DNA of 64,000 bases from CBDFHB01 sp965250115 (GCA_965250115.1 CBDFNJ010000002.1:2914001-2978000); one strand, 5' to 3'; positions 35,795-44,494 are shown, counted from the stretch's first letter. Notes: a model not told the origin generated them from the sequence alone. A program made the numbers and translations.

Positions 35795-36067
35795 TTGACC
35801 TTGTCGATTTGCCGCTTCGAGCTCGATTTCAACGTCTCGAGCGAGACGCTCGTTTCGAGGATTCGTGCGCACGTTCACAGAGCGGGAGGCTCTTTCGAGG
35901 GCTCGGCATCGGACGGGACCTTTCAACTCCCGACTCCGGTGGGAGACTTCAAGGGCTACTATCAGATCTCGGGAAGTGCCATTCTGCTCGAAGTCACGGA
36001 CAAGCCGTTCTTCGTGCCGTGCAGCGCGATCGAGGCCAAGCTTCACGCCTACGTGAAGCGCGCCTAG
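35795..36067 (+). CDS. PHA-granule-region-like small protein
   Basis: The 90-residue frame (TTG start at 35795, alternative TTG at 35801) resembles the polyhydroxyalkanoate-system/PHA_gran_rgn family: an N-terminal helix with a basic spacing, GTFQLPTPVGDFKGYYQISG in the middle, KPFFVPCSAIEAKLHAYVKR at the end. The function of that family is not established. There is no PHA synthase nearby. The stop overlaps the convergent DUF4126 gene by 4 bp. Confidence 0.5.
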   Translation: MTLSICRFELDFNVSSETLVSRIRAHVHRAGGSFEGSASDGTFQLPTPVGDFKGYYQISGSAILLEVTDKPFFVPCSAIEAKLHAYVKRA

Positions 36068-36636
36068 TGTTCTGTACGACGATTCATCCAGCGCAAAACC
36101 ATTCGCCAGACAAAGAAGCTGATGATCACGACTGCGACGAGCGCGATAAGCGGTAGGAGCACCGCGAGGATCGACAGGACGAACGAAGTTCCCACTTCCA
36201 CGGTGGAGACCAGCGGATTTGCCAGACCGCCCGTTGTAAGCGTCGAAGCGCCGCGCGAGAGTGTTGTCGAGCCCTTCACGAGGCCCGCAAGCCCACCCCC
36301 GCCGATGATCGCGAGGCTCCATTTCAGGAAGGGGTCCACGTCGACGAGAGACGACGCGGTCACAATTGTACCGGCCACGATCGCAAGGGGCCCAGACACC
36401 GAGTCCAATAGGTTGTCCACCCACGGAACGTAATAGGCCGCGATCTCTACCGCAGTCGCAGAAGCGAAGGCGACGAGAGCCGGGAGCGAACCGACCCATT
36501 CGAAGCCCGTGCCGAGCTCGAGGTGTCCGGAGTAAGAGGCGGCGCTCATAACTAGCAGAGGCACGAAGACGCGGAAGCCACAAGCTGCCGCGAGCCCTAG
36601 CCCAAGCCCAAGCCCGATACTCAAGAGGTGATCCAT
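36064..36636 (-). CDS. DUF4126 family membrane protein
   Basis: The ATG at 36636 opens MDHLLSIGLGLGLGLAAACG, the start expected for DUF4126, whose N-terminal helix is followed by FRVFVPLLVMSAASYSGHLE. The 190 residues continue with AYYVPWVDNLLDSVSGPLAI, several hydrophobic helices, and the loop LVKGSTTLSRGASTLTTGGL. The family is widespread in bacteria and uncharacterised; it looks like a small inner-membrane transporter or scaffold. It is convergent with the small gene at 35795 and divergent from the small-RNA promoter. Confidence 0.75.
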   Translation of the reverse strand: MDHLLSIGLGLGLGLAAACGFRVFVPLLVMSAASYSGHLELGTGFEWVGSLPALVAFASATAVEIAAYYVPWVDNLLDSVSGPLAIVAGTIVTASSLVDVDPFLKWSLAIIGGGGLAGLVKGSTTLSRGASTLTTGGLANPLVSTVEVGTSFVLSILAVLLPLIALVAVVIISFFVWRMVLRWMNRRTEH

Positions 36637-36674
36637 GTTTCCGTTTCTATTATACGAGTCTTGTGGACCCGGCG

Positions 36675-36691
36675 TTGGCACTCCGTTTGCA
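36675..36691 (+). promoter_or_regulatory. Sigma-54 promoter (-24/-12)
   Basis: TTGGCACTCCGTTTGCA matches the sigma-54 consensus (TGGCAC-N5-TTGCW), with the invariant GG and GC separated by exactly 10 bp. Transcription would start near 36702. There is no good sigma-70 box beside it. Sigma-54 promoters need an AAA+ activator; none is encoded in the window and no clear activator site is seen. Such a perfect match could still be chance, but the terminator-ended transcript behind it supports it. Confidence 0.65.
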
Positions 36692-36701
36692 TTGTTTCTC
36701 G

Positions 36702-36851
36702 ATTAGACTCCATTTGGGGTCGCAATCGTTCCGATACGGGACAGTCCGAGGGGGAGCCCGTATCAGATCGGTCTCCGGTAAAGTGGCGAGGCTGGATTCT
36801 GGAACATCCTGTTCCAATGGTTGGGTGAATCCAGTCTCGCCTCTTTTTTTT
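36702..36851 (+). ncRNA. Candidate sigma-54-dependent small RNA
   Basis: A transcript of about 150 nt is predicted from the sigma-54 site to a T-run. It contains a first hairpin with stem GATACGGG / CCCGTATC (36733-36740 and 36757-36764) and a loop with GAGGGGGA, which looks like a Shine-Dalgarno-mimic that could pair with ribosome-site or anti-SD sequences. A short spacer leads to the Rho-independent terminator. No ORF of note lies inside. No known RNA family is recognised. Expression and boundaries are inferred only. Confidence 0.5.
36785..36851 (+). terminator. Strong intrinsic terminator
   Basis: The arms GGCGAGGCTGGATTC (36785-36799) and GAATCCAGTCTCGCC (36827-36841) pair over 15 bp with one G-T wobble, and eight T follow at 36844-36851. 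A second small hairpin (GGAAC/GTTCC) lies in the loop. No plus-strand gene ends here, so it most likely ends the sRNA transcript. Confidence 0.85.
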
Positions 36852-37074
36852 CATTCGCAAGCCGCGCACCAACTCAGTTCACGTTCGGAACAGTTGGTCT
36901 GATTTGAAACAGCTGCTCCCAGCTGCCAATAGCAGGGTTTGCGCTCCCGAGGGTGATTGCCGATCTCCTTCAAGGGCTCGCAGGAGGAGCGCAAAAAGAG
37001 GAAAATCTCCCGCGGCGTCCGTCTGACCGCTACGAGACCAAGTTGCGGTCGAGCGCCCGCGAAGGAGAAGGCCG
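36852..37074 (+). other. Leader region before the patatin gene
   Basis: These 223 bp complete the gene-free stretch 36637-37074. I see no ORF or RNA family here. A purine-rich ribosome site (GAAGGAGAAGG, about 37061-37071) ends directly before the ATG at 37075. Confidence 0.4.
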
Positions 37075-39412
37075 ATGATTTCCGTCGCTCTGCTGCTGCT
37101 TTTTGCCAGCCTTTTTTTTATTCAACAGAAGACGGGATGGCCTGTGGTTGTGCTGCGATACGCCTTCTTCCTTCGTTATCCGCTGATGATGGGCTGCGCT
37201 CTCGTGGCGCTGCCGCTATCCGTTCTGGGGTCGGCGGCGCCCTACGTGAAGAACCTGTTCGTCCTCGAGCCCCTCAGTCTCGTCCTCGTGGGGTGGATGT
37301 CGGTGCTTGCGGCCTGGGCGGTGATGTACACCCTCGGACTCCTGTATCTGAACTCGTCGTCTCGTGTAGACCTGCCATTGAAGGGAGTAACCAATGAGAA
37401 GCGATCGGACGTTTTGCCGAAATGCCTGGCGCGTCCTAGCTCGCGACTCTTCTGGTTTGGCGCGCTTTCCGCCCCGACACTCGTCACGGCCGCGATACTC
37501 TCTCCGGGAAGCACACTCGTCAATCTGATACTCGGTGGTATCGGCATCCTAATGTGCGGTGCTGCTGCGCTTGCTCGGCAAAGCCCTGGGCGGGCCCCTT
37601 GCAAGGCTTTCTTCGAAGCCTTCCGTGGGCGCAGCCAAGAGAAGCGCGACGAAAATGCTCGATCTCCTGTTTGGGCCGGGCCCGCTTAGACTCGATCTCG
37701 AGGGCTATCAGGACGCCGAAGACGTCGATTTTAGACATGCCTATGCGGCAGGATTCTTCCTCTTGACCTTGCTGCTCTACGGCACGGGACTCGTCGTGCT
37801 CACACCCTTCTCCGAGTGGGGCGTGTTCCACGAGAAATTCCCCACGCTTGGCTACGTACTCATTCTCGTCATGCTCTGGACCTGGATCCTGCCCGCACTG
37901 TCGTTCCTGCTCGACCGATACCGCCTTCCGACCGCAGGGCTTATCATCGTCTATTTGTTCGCGGCTTACTTTCTCTTCGGTACAGATCACTACTACGAAG
38001 TCTTGAAGAGCACGGAGAGTGCCGAGCTCACACCGTCCGACTACATCCGCTCCTGGACGCCGAGCGAGCCATCACGCCGATCGCTGATGGTGATCGTGAC
38101 CGCCAGCGGCGGCGGCATCACGGCCGCGTATTGGACGGCGACCGTTTTGAAGAACCTGCACGACCCGGCCGCCCTGGGGCGCGATTTCGGCCGAAGGGTC
38201 AGCTTGGTGAGCTCGACGTCGGGAGGGAGCGTCGGCGCCATGTACTACGTCGCCGCGTTCGGCGACGAGGGGGCGGTAGATCTCGACCGCGTGACGACGA
38301 GTTCCGGCACATCGAGCTTGCAGGCCCTAGGTTTTGGATTGGCCTATCCCGACTTTCTGCGCCTGATCGCCCTCCCTCTCGTGCCCGCGCGGATCGACCG
38401 GGGCTCCGCGCTTGTGTCGCGTTGGAGCGAACCGCTCGGTCCCGAGGTGCCGACGCTCGCGGACTGGAAACGAGACGTGCGGGTCGGCCGACGCCCTGCC
38501 ACGATATTCAATGCCACGCTATCCGAGACGGGCGAGAGACTTCTGATCACGCCGCTCGATCTAAAGCCACGGGAGAAAGCCAACAACGGTTGGCTCGCGG
38601 TGAGTTTCACGGAGAGATATCCCTGCGCCGACTTGAGCGTGGCCTCGGCCGCCTATCTCTCGGCGATTTATCCCTACGTTGCGCCCATCTCGCGCCCCCT
38701 CTTTCCCGACGATTGCTCGGGAGAAGCTCATCACGTCGCAGACGGTGGCTACTACGATAACTACGGCGTCGTGAGCGCGGTCGAGTTTCTCCGTTACGTC
38801 CTTCCTGCCTACAGAGAGCAAGGAGGACAACGCGTACTCTTGGTCGAGATTCGCGTCGCCGACACCGCAGCGAAAGAGCCGGCGACGGACGGCTACGGTG
38901 TTGCGATTCTCGGGCCTTTGCAAACGATGCTCAACGTACGTACGGCGAGTCAGCTCGCGCGGAACGAGCTCGACGTCGAGCTATCGAGCGAAGTGGGGAT
39001 GTCACAGTGTCTCGCAGTGGAAAACGTAGTCTTCGAGCTCCGCGACAAGGAATTGCCCATATCCTGGCAACTCAGCGAAACGGACAAAGATCGGATCGCG
39101 AGACACTGGCACGACGAGCAGGTCGAGGCAGCCCTTCGTAAAGCGCGAAGATTCTGGAAGTCGCAACCTCCCGAATGTCGACCCTATATTGGCGACCTCA
39201 TCAGCGAATCAACTCACTTCCCGCCGTCTCCCGCAGCGAAGTCCACCGGGATACCGCCACTTCGGAACAGGCCCAGAAGCCCGTTCTTGTCCACCGCTTT
39301 CATCCACGCCTCCTTCGGCTCGACGAGGTTTTCTTTCACGAGTCTCAGGAGACTGTCGTTCATGGTAAACATGCCCTGCCGTTTGGACGTTTGCATCACC
39401 GACGGGATCTGA
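37075..39412 (+). pseudogene. Membrane patatin-like phospholipase, probable frameshift
   Basis: The first frame (37075-37689) gives four or five membrane helices (VALLLLFASLFFI, PLMMGCALVALPLSVLGSA, LVLVGWMSVLAAWAVMYTLG). The sense then continues in another frame from 37559 (LLRLLGKALGGPLARLSSKP), with more helices (GFFLLTLLLYGTGLVVL). A patatin/cPLA2-like hydrolase follows: oxyanion loop TASGGGITAAYW, nucleophile serine in SSTSGGSVGAMYY (about residue 220 of that frame) and the acid DGGYYDNYGVVSA (about 394). Either two genes overlap by 131 bp or a single gene is shifted. The frame continues to 39412, 199 bp into the antisense of pilT; true homology seems to fade near 39190. Confidence 0.65.
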
Positions 39413-40743
39413 AAGGTCTTGCCGTCGCGGATCAGGCTCGCCAAAGCCGAGTTTCCCAGAAGAACCTCGAGCGCCGCCACGCGCCCGCCGCCTTTCTTCT
39501 TGCAGAGGACCTGCGCGACCACCCCTTTGAGCGAGTCCGAGAGCATGACCCGAATCTGCGCCTGCTGGTCCGGCGGAAACTGATCGATGATCCGGTCGAT
39601 GGTGGCCATCGCCGTGGTCGTGTGCAGCGTTCCGAAAACGAGGTGACCCGTCTCCGCCGTCTCGATCGCGATGGCAATCGTCTCCAGATCGCGCATTTCA
39701 CCAACCAAGACCACATCGGGGTCTTCACGAAGCACGGCGCGAAGGGCCGCCTTGAAGCTCTCGGTGTGATCGCCGACCTGCCTCTGGTTGATGAGACATC
39801 GCTGGTTCTCGTGAACGAACTCAATCGGGTCCTCGATGGTGATCATGTGGTCACTGCGATTCTTGTTGATGTGGTCGACCATCGCGGCCAGGGTGGTCGA
39901 TTTGCCTGAGCCCGTCGGACCGGTCACGAGGACCAGCCCCTTCGTGAGAAAACAGAGTTCGAGCACGGAAGGGGGTAGCCCGAGCTGCTCCGCTCTGAGA
40001 ATTTCGACAGGGATCTGGCGGATGACGGCTCCGACCCCTTTGCGGTCTTCGAACACGTTTACGCGAAATCGGGACAGGCCGGGAATCTCGTAGGCACAGT
40101 CCGCGTCCCGCTTCGCTTCGAACGCCTGACGTACGTCCTCGTCGAGGATCCCGTAGACCAGTCGTCGAATATCCTCCGACGCCATCGCGCCGCGCTCCTC
40201 GAGGAATCGGATCTCTCCGTGGACCCTTAACACCGGATAGGCGTCGGCGCTCAAATGCAGGTCCGAGGCATCCTCCGACACCATCAACCGCAGGAGCTCG
40301 TCCATCTCGGCGCTTCCGGCCCCCGAAGCAAGGCTAACGCTCGGTCGAGGAGCGGCGCTGGACGGCCTGGGCGATGGCGGCGTGGGTTCGGTGGGCGTCG
40401 GTGCGCTGGAGAAAGACGCGGCGGCGGCGGGCTCGCCCAGCGACGGGTTCTTTCGACGAATCGCGATGCTGATGGATCCGTTCGTCTGTCCGAACTCGAG
40501 CTCGAAGTCGGTGTCGTCGTGACGGCGCGCGACGGTGCGCGACTGCTCGCCGAGGCCGGAGAGCTCGAGCGGATTCAGGGTCTCCGTCACTATCTGGAGC
40601 AACGTCGCATGGGAGAGAGGCTCGCGCCCCACGTCGAGGCGGCTTCCAGACCTGAGCACGTAGATCTTCTCGCCCGGCTCAAGCTTCATTACTTCCCCGC
40701 CCGACTGTCGGAGCGCATCCAGAAGAGGCTCCATTCGCATCAC
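39214..40743 (-). CDS. pilT: PilT-type retraction ATPase with extra N-domain
   Basis: The 509-residue protein has an N-terminal extension of about 150 residues (LLDALRQSGGEVMKLEPGEK, then a Ser/Pro-rich linker) before a standard PilT core (MDELLRLMVSEDASDLHLSA). Core motifs are Walker A GPTGSGKSTTLAAM, Asp box EDPIEFVH, Walker B DPDVVLVGEMRDLETI and the His box GHLVFGTLHTTTAM. PilT powers retraction of type IV pili. The extension is not in classic PilT (about 345 residues) and resembles a short ligand or partner domain. A small gene of unknown function lies 18 bp upstream and is probably co-transcribed. Confidence 0.9.
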   Translation of the reverse strand: MMRMEPLLDALRQSGGEVMKLEPGEKIYVLRSGSRLDVGREPLSHATLLQIVTETLNPLELSGLGEQSRTVARRHDDTDFELEFGQTNGSISIAIRRKNPSLGEPAAAASFSSAPTPTEPTPPSPRPSSAAPRPSVSLASGAGSAEMDELLRLMVSEDASDLHLSADAYPVLRVHGEIRFLEERGAMASEDIRRLVYGILDEDVRQAFEAKRDADCAYEIPGLSRFRVNVFEDRKGVGAVIRQIPVEILRAEQLGLPPSVLELCFLTKGLVLVTGPTGSGKSTTLAAMVDHINKNRSDHMITIEDPIEFVHENQRCLINQRQVGDHTESFKAALRAVLREDPDVVLVGEMRDLETIAIAIETAETGHLVFGTLHTTTAMATIDRIIDQFPPDQQAQIRVMLSDSLKGVVAQVLCKKKGGGRVAALEVLLGNSALASLIRDGKTFQIPSVMQTSKRQGMFTMNDSLLRLVKENLVEPKEAWMKAVDKNGLLGLFRSGGIPVDFAAGDGGK

Positions 40744-40760
40744 GTCGAATCCTCCAGAAT

Positions 40761-41229
40761 CTACAGCCGTACGATGGAGATGAAGTCACGGTTCACAAAG
40801 GTGACGGCATCGTCGACGGCGATGGGAACAAACAGGGCGTGTTCCAGGTTGAAGTAGTCGGACAGCCTCGGCTTCTCCGGAGGCAGGATAGTCGCGAGGG
40901 TACCTTCGATGATCTCGCCGCCTCTGAGCTCCAGGTGAACGAGATCGACGCAAGGGGCGAGATCAGAGCTCTCGAACAGGTCCGGCTCGCTACTCGCCAC
41001 CGTCACCCTCTCGATGGCGCGTCGGCGTATCAGCAGATTCCTTTCCACCTTCGGCCAGGCCGACAGGAATGAACTGTCGCCGGCGGTTCAACGCTTCCTC
41101 CACCGTTTCGGCGCCCGCGTGGGTCTCGGACAACGTCGACAGATAGACAAATACCAACTCGTGGCGTCCACCCTCCACGACGAGCTTCGCACTCACCGGG
41201 CGGGTGGAAATGCGATAAGGGGAGTCCAT
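40761..41229 (-). pseudogene. Small protein beside pilT, probable frameshift
   Basis: The first part starts at 41229 (MDSPYRISTRPVSAKLVVEG) and reads RHELVFVYLSTLSETHAGAE, then VEEALNRRRQFIPVGLAEGGKE. The frame then drifts, whereas the adjacent frame takes over as RNLLIRRRAIERVTVASSEP and continues with LVHLELRGGEIIEGTLATIL and a C-terminal DAVTFVNRDFISIVRL, stopping at 40761. One base change in GGTGGAAAGG near 41045 would join them into a single protein of about 155 residues. The product is unrecognised; the pairing with pilT suggests a regulatory or signalling partner of the ATPase extension. Confidence 0.5.
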
Positions 41230-41432
41230 TCGGGAATCGTGCTCCACGCTCCGCAAGAAAGTGAATGTCCTTGCACTGGCGTCAAGGGCCAAGACGAAAG
41301 ATCTCTTGTTAGCCGATTAGGAAATAAAATGCCTGCTGGAGCCACAAGTTGCAACCTCGCGAATGTCGCAAGCCCGAGATGTAGCCCTAGAGCAGCGTTT
41401 TCAGCTGAGATGGAAGTACTGTTCGACTCGAT

Positions 41433-41540
41433 CTAGCGGCGGCGGAGTCTAGCGAGCGCGAGCAACCCAAGGCCAATGAGAGCTATGGAACTCGGCTCTG
41501 GCATCGCGACCGGAGGCTCGATCTGTGTGCAGTTAAACAT
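41433..41540 (-). pseudogene. Orphan PEP-CTERM sorting-signal fragment
   Basis: This 35-codon frame on the minus strand reads MFNCTQIEPPVA, then MPEPSSIALIGLGLLALARL and a short Arg tail before the stop at 41433. This is a complete PEP-CTERM signal with no signal peptide or protein body in front of it. It is likely the tail of a lost extracellular protein, cut off during gene loss. The VOC gene 3' end overlaps it in another frame. A small genuine protein is possible but unlikely. Confidence 0.6.
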
Positions 41541-41943
41541 GCTGACCGACGAGGATCGGGTTCCCGTCCGGCTCTTCCACGACGAAGCTCGCCGGGCCCT
41601 CAGTGCGCTCGTCGGCATCGACCTTCAGATCCACGCCTTGCTCCTGGAGTTGCCGTTGAAGCTCACGCACGTCCGTGAATCTGTCGAGCTTCCGGGCATG
41701 CTGATCCCAGCCCGGATTGAAGGTCAGGATGTTCTTGTCGAACATCCCTTGGAAGAGTCCGACTGTCGTCTCGCCGTTCTTCAAGATGAGGTAGTTCATC
41801 GAGGCATCACCGCCAAAGACTTCGAAACCAAGCTTCTCGTAAAAGGCCTGCGAAGTCTGGAGGTCCTTGACCGCCAAGCTTACCGAAAACGCGCCAAGTT
41901 GCCTGACCGTCCTCCTTGCTTCAACGCACTGTATCTTGTCCAC
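41533..41943 (-). CDS. VOC (glyoxalase/bleomycin-resistance) protein
   Basis: The 136-residue protein has the VOC fold pattern: GAFSVSLAVKDLQTSQAFYE (first beta-alpha unit), LGFEVFGGDASMNYLILKNG, then the second half with QLQEQGVDLKVDADERTEGP and SFVVEEPDGNPILVGQHV. The acidic residue in VVEEPDGN is a typical metal ligand. VOC proteins include glyoxalases, dioxygenases and antibiotic-binding proteins; the role is open. The start is uncertain: a GTG at 41943 opens the frame, while a strong AAGGAGG lies further in without a good start codon behind it. Confidence 0.75.
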   Translation of the reverse strand: MDKIQCVEARRTVRQLGAFSVSLAVKDLQTSQAFYEKLGFEVFGGDASMNYLILKNGETTVGLFQGMFDKNILTFNPGWDQHARKLDRFTDVRELQRQLQEQGVDLKVDADERTEGPASFVVEEPDGNPILVGQHV

Positions 41944-42027
41944 CGTGGGCGGGCGAATCGCGGACTAAGGATTTTCAGGGCTGGCGGAACGTGTCGTTCC
42001 GCCAGCAAGACGGGCAAAGTGTCCAGA

Positions 42028-42489
42028 CTATGGCTTAGCTGGAACGGTCTTCATCTTGGTTTCGGAAGCAAATCTCAGGAACAGGCTGCGGATCGCGCTA
42101 CGCGCCTCGAATTTTCGAAACTCCTCAGCGCCACACCGAAAGTCTACATACTTCAAGTCCCCGTAGTAGAAACGGAACAGGAACATCGGGGCGTCCGGGA
42201 TGAATCGGGTGCCCTGAAAGGTCCAGTATTGCTTTGCAATCAGCTGTTGGAGTAGCTCGGAGACTCTCGAGTCCGTCACGCTCCCCTCCATGAACTCGAT
42301 GCGGAGACCCGAAGTTGAGCCCTCGCCCTTGCTCAACGCAATCAAACGCTCGTGCATTCGTCGCACGTCTTCGGACATCGCGGCTTCGGACTCCGATCCC
42401 TGCGCTGCTTTCGCGTAGCCCGGCGCGTCATCGCACCCAGCGATCGCCAGCAAGACGGTCAACCCGAGCCATGTACCTCGTCGAACCAT
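42028..42489 (-). CDS. Predicted lipoprotein
   Basis: From the ATG at 42489 the 153-residue protein has a lipoprotein signal: basic MVRRGTW, a hydrophobic core LGLTVLLAIAG and Cys at about 19 in the lipobox AIAGC. The rest is soluble (MSEDVRRMHERLIALSKGEG, IAKQYWTFQGTRFIPDAPMF) and unrecognised. It lies just outside the left end of the second IS256-family element; the frame is also open a further 25 codons upstream but without a signal. Confidence 0.65.
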   Translation of the reverse strand: MVRRGTWLGLTVLLAIAGCDDAPGYAKAAQGSESEAAMSEDVRRMHERLIALSKGEGSTSGLRIEFMEGSVTDSRVSELLQQLIAKQYWTFQGTRFIPDAPMFLFRFYYGDLKYVDFRCGAEEFRKFEARSAIRSLFLRFASETKMKTVPAKP

Positions 42490-42539
42490 GCAACCATCGT
42501 AAAGCCGGCAGGACAAATTGTGGATGTGTCCCGAGGTCC

Positions 42540-43870
42540 GTGGAAAAAGAACGGCGCCCTCCACTCCGTCATCAGAGTATCAGATCAGGCGGCAACCTCC
42601 GCGTGTTCGAGAACCTCGCTCAGACGTTGGTAGCCGTCGATGCGTCGTAGTTGAATCTGGCCAGAGGCGATAAGCCCAAACAGCAAAGCGACCGCGGACT
42701 CCTCGCTGGAGAACGACGCTTGGGTTTTCGTCCGGCGTCGAAACTCGCGGTTGAGATTCTCCAGGGCATTGGTCGTTCGAATCGATTTCCACATGGCACG
42801 AGGGAATTCGTAGAAGGTCAGCAGCTGATTACCGGCCTCCTCTAGGCTTCGGACGACGGCCGGCGCGAGAGGCGTCCACTTGGCGACGAGCTCGTCATAG
42901 GCTTTGCGAGCATCGATCCCGTTCTTGGCGTAGACGATCCGGTTGTAGTCACGCCGGAGCTCACGGCGTGCGTGCGCCGGGCAATGTTGGAGCAAGTTGG
43001 CGCGCTTGTGCTCGGTACATCGCTGCAACCGGCACCCCGGCCACTTCTCCAGCGCTTTCGTCAGCCCCTTGTGGCCGTCGCTGATCACTAGCTTGGGAGC
43101 CCGGAGTCCTCGAGCCTGGAGTCCCTCCAGCACGGAGCCCCAATGCGTCGAGGCTTCGCTCACCGCCAGACGCAATGACAACAGACGTTTCTGCCCGTCT
43201 GGCGCGACCCTGAGCGCGACCAGTACGGGTACGCTGATCACACGTTTCGCCATCCGCACTTTCAGGTGGAAGCCGTCCAGGTAAACGATCGCGTAGACCT
43301 CCTCGCTGAGAGCACGGTTCTGCCATTCCTCGAAGCGCTCCTTCAGCCGGCTAACCACGCGAGACACCGCGCTCTTCGATAGGTGCTCCTCACCGAGCAG
43401 TGGTTTCAGCGCTTTGCGGATCCGGCGGCTATTCGCGCCCGACAAGTAGGTCCCCAAGATCGCCTCGTCGACCTCACGAGTCCGGCGCGCGTACCGGGGC
43501 AACAGCTCGCTCCTGAACTCTGTCGTTTCTCCCGTTTCCTCGTCTCGCACGCGGGCTCGTGACACCCGGAGCTCGCGAGTTCCCACCGACGTCGTCACGC
43601 GACGGGTTTCGGCTCCGTTGCGATATCCACGGCGGTCTTCCGCACGCTCGTAGCTACCACACCCCAGCGCTTGGTCGACTTCTTCCTCGAGCACGACCTC
43701 GATTGCCTCCAGTACCCGCTTACGCAGCCGAAGTTGGACGAACTCCCGATACTCGCTTACAGACTCCTTCGATATGGTGGTAGGCTTCTTCATGGCGTAA
43801 TCCTCCTCCTCGCCTTTCCAGGCGCGGTTTCGTTTTGTTTAACCGGAGGTTACGCCATTCTTATTTCCAC
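42540..43870 (-). mobile_element. Second IS256-family insertion element
   Basis: The ends are inverted repeats starting GTGGAAA with AAGAA and GGCG matched behind them (left from 42540, right to 43870). The element of about 1.33 kb carries one full-length transposase. No clear target duplication is seen, and its right neighbour is a truncated M56 gene whose remaining part is absent on the other side. That fits a deletion adjacent to the element after insertion. Confidence 0.8.
42585..43793 (-). CDS. IS256-family transposase
   Basis: The 402-residue protein is the normal length for IS256 transposases and appears intact. Motifs include GCGSYERAEDRRGYRNGAET at the N-terminal part, the catalytic Asp in VYAIVYLDGFHLKVR and LVISDGHKGL, and the Glu in SIRTTNALENLNREFRRRT, with the family CxxH-like EHKRANLLQHCPAH segment. 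It differs from the transposase at 27357, so two different IS256 relatives are in the window. As its frame is whole, it may be active. Confidence 0.9.
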   Translation of the reverse strand: MKKPTTISKESVSEYREFVQLRLRKRVLEAIEVVLEEEVDQALGCGSYERAEDRRGYRNGAETRRVTTSVGTRELRVSRARVRDEETGETTEFRSELLPRYARRTREVDEAILGTYLSGANSRRIRKALKPLLGEEHLSKSAVSRVVSRLKERFEEWQNRALSEEVYAIVYLDGFHLKVRMAKRVISVPVLVALRVAPDGQKRLLSLRLAVSEASTHWGSVLEGLQARGLRAPKLVISDGHKGLTKALEKWPGCRLQRCTEHKRANLLQHCPAHARRELRRDYNRIVYAKNGIDARKAYDELVAKWTPLAPAVVRSLEEAGNQLLTFYEFPRAMWKSIRTTNALENLNREFRRRTKTQASFSSEESAVALLFGLIASGQIQLRRIDGYQRLSEVLEHAEVAA

Positions 43871-44085
43871 GGGAAGCGGGACGGATCCAAGGGCATCACG
43901 GTGCACAGTCCTAGCAACACAAGGCTCGACTTGATTAGAGGAACCGTCAACAGACGGTTTCTCGTGACAGCGCGCGAAACCCCGAAGACGTGTATAGCAG
44001 CAAATACGAGCGCAAGTGCCCAAAGGCCCCCGAGGACACTCGCTCCGAGGTTGTAGACGAGAAAGCGCGAAAACGACTCCGTCAT
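43861..44085 (-). pseudogene. BlaR1/MecR1-type M56 protein, truncated
   Basis: Only the first 74 codons remain: MTESFSRFLVYNLGASVLGG, then WALALVFAAIHVFGVSRAV and LLTVPLIKSSLVLLGLC, ending at a stop provided by the inserted element (TAA, 43861-43863). The N-terminal membrane helices plus the position directly behind a blaI gene with a 4-bp overlap indicate an M56 metallopeptidase sensor of the BlaR1 class. The zinc protease (HExxH) and sensor domain are missing. Derepression by cleavage of BlaI would be lost. Confidence 0.65.
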
Positions 44086-44480
44086 CGCTTCCCCTTGCGC
44101 TTTGCGCGAACCGACGATTCGAGACGCCGCAGCTCGGCCGCATCCACATCTCCAGACGCTCCCAGAAGATGGGCCGCTGCCCGAGTACTGACGCCGTCGA
44201 AGAACCGGTCCACAACACTCCGCAAGGCCGAGTCTGCAATCGACTGCCGGGACACCTTGGGTCGATAGACGTACGCTCGCCCCTGCTTCTCTCGTGCGAG
44301 AAAGCCCTTCTCCACAAGACGGCCGAGAACCGTCATGACGGTCGTGTACGCGAGCTTTTTTCCAGTATCGAGACGTGCCGAGACGTCCTCCACCGTTCCT
44401 TCGTGGATATCCCACACCACTCTCATCACCTCGCCCTCGAGCTCTCCGAGTTGATCTGCGTTGAGAGTCTTTTTCTTCAT
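44082..44480 (-). CDS. BlaI/MecI-type transcriptional repressor
   Basis: From the ATG at 44480 (MKKKTLNADQLGELEGEVMR) the 132-residue protein has the BlaI winged helix: WDIHEGTVEDVSARLD, YTTVMTVLGRLVEKGFL and AREKQGRAYVYRPKVSRQS, then a dimerisation helix. BlaI proteins repress target genes until the partner BlaR1-type protease cleaves them. The partner gene is truncated by an IS element. Upstream codons in the frame lie in the antisense of the hydrolase gene. A dyad typical of BlaI sites lies 15 bp upstream. Confidence 0.85.
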   Translation of the reverse strand: MKKKTLNADQLGELEGEVMRVVWDIHEGTVEDVSARLDTGKKLAYTTVMTVLGRLVEKGFLAREKQGRAYVYRPKVSRQSIADSALRSVVDRFFDGVSTRAAAHLLGASGDVDAAELRRLESSVRAKRKGKR

Positions 44481-44494
44481 GAGCGAGTGAATTA

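Noticed and set aside
37550..37690. Programmed ribosomal frameshift in the patatin gene
   Set aside because: No slippery heptamer or downstream pseudoknot is evident; an indel or two overlapping genes is simpler.
42500..43880. Target duplication of the second IS256-family element
   Set aside because: The flanks GAGGTCC and GGGAAGC do not match at any 8-9 bp offset tried.
43850..44317. Longer frames over blaI and the M56 gene
   Set aside because: They are other-frame readings of blaI; the BlaI frame carries the conserved winged helix.
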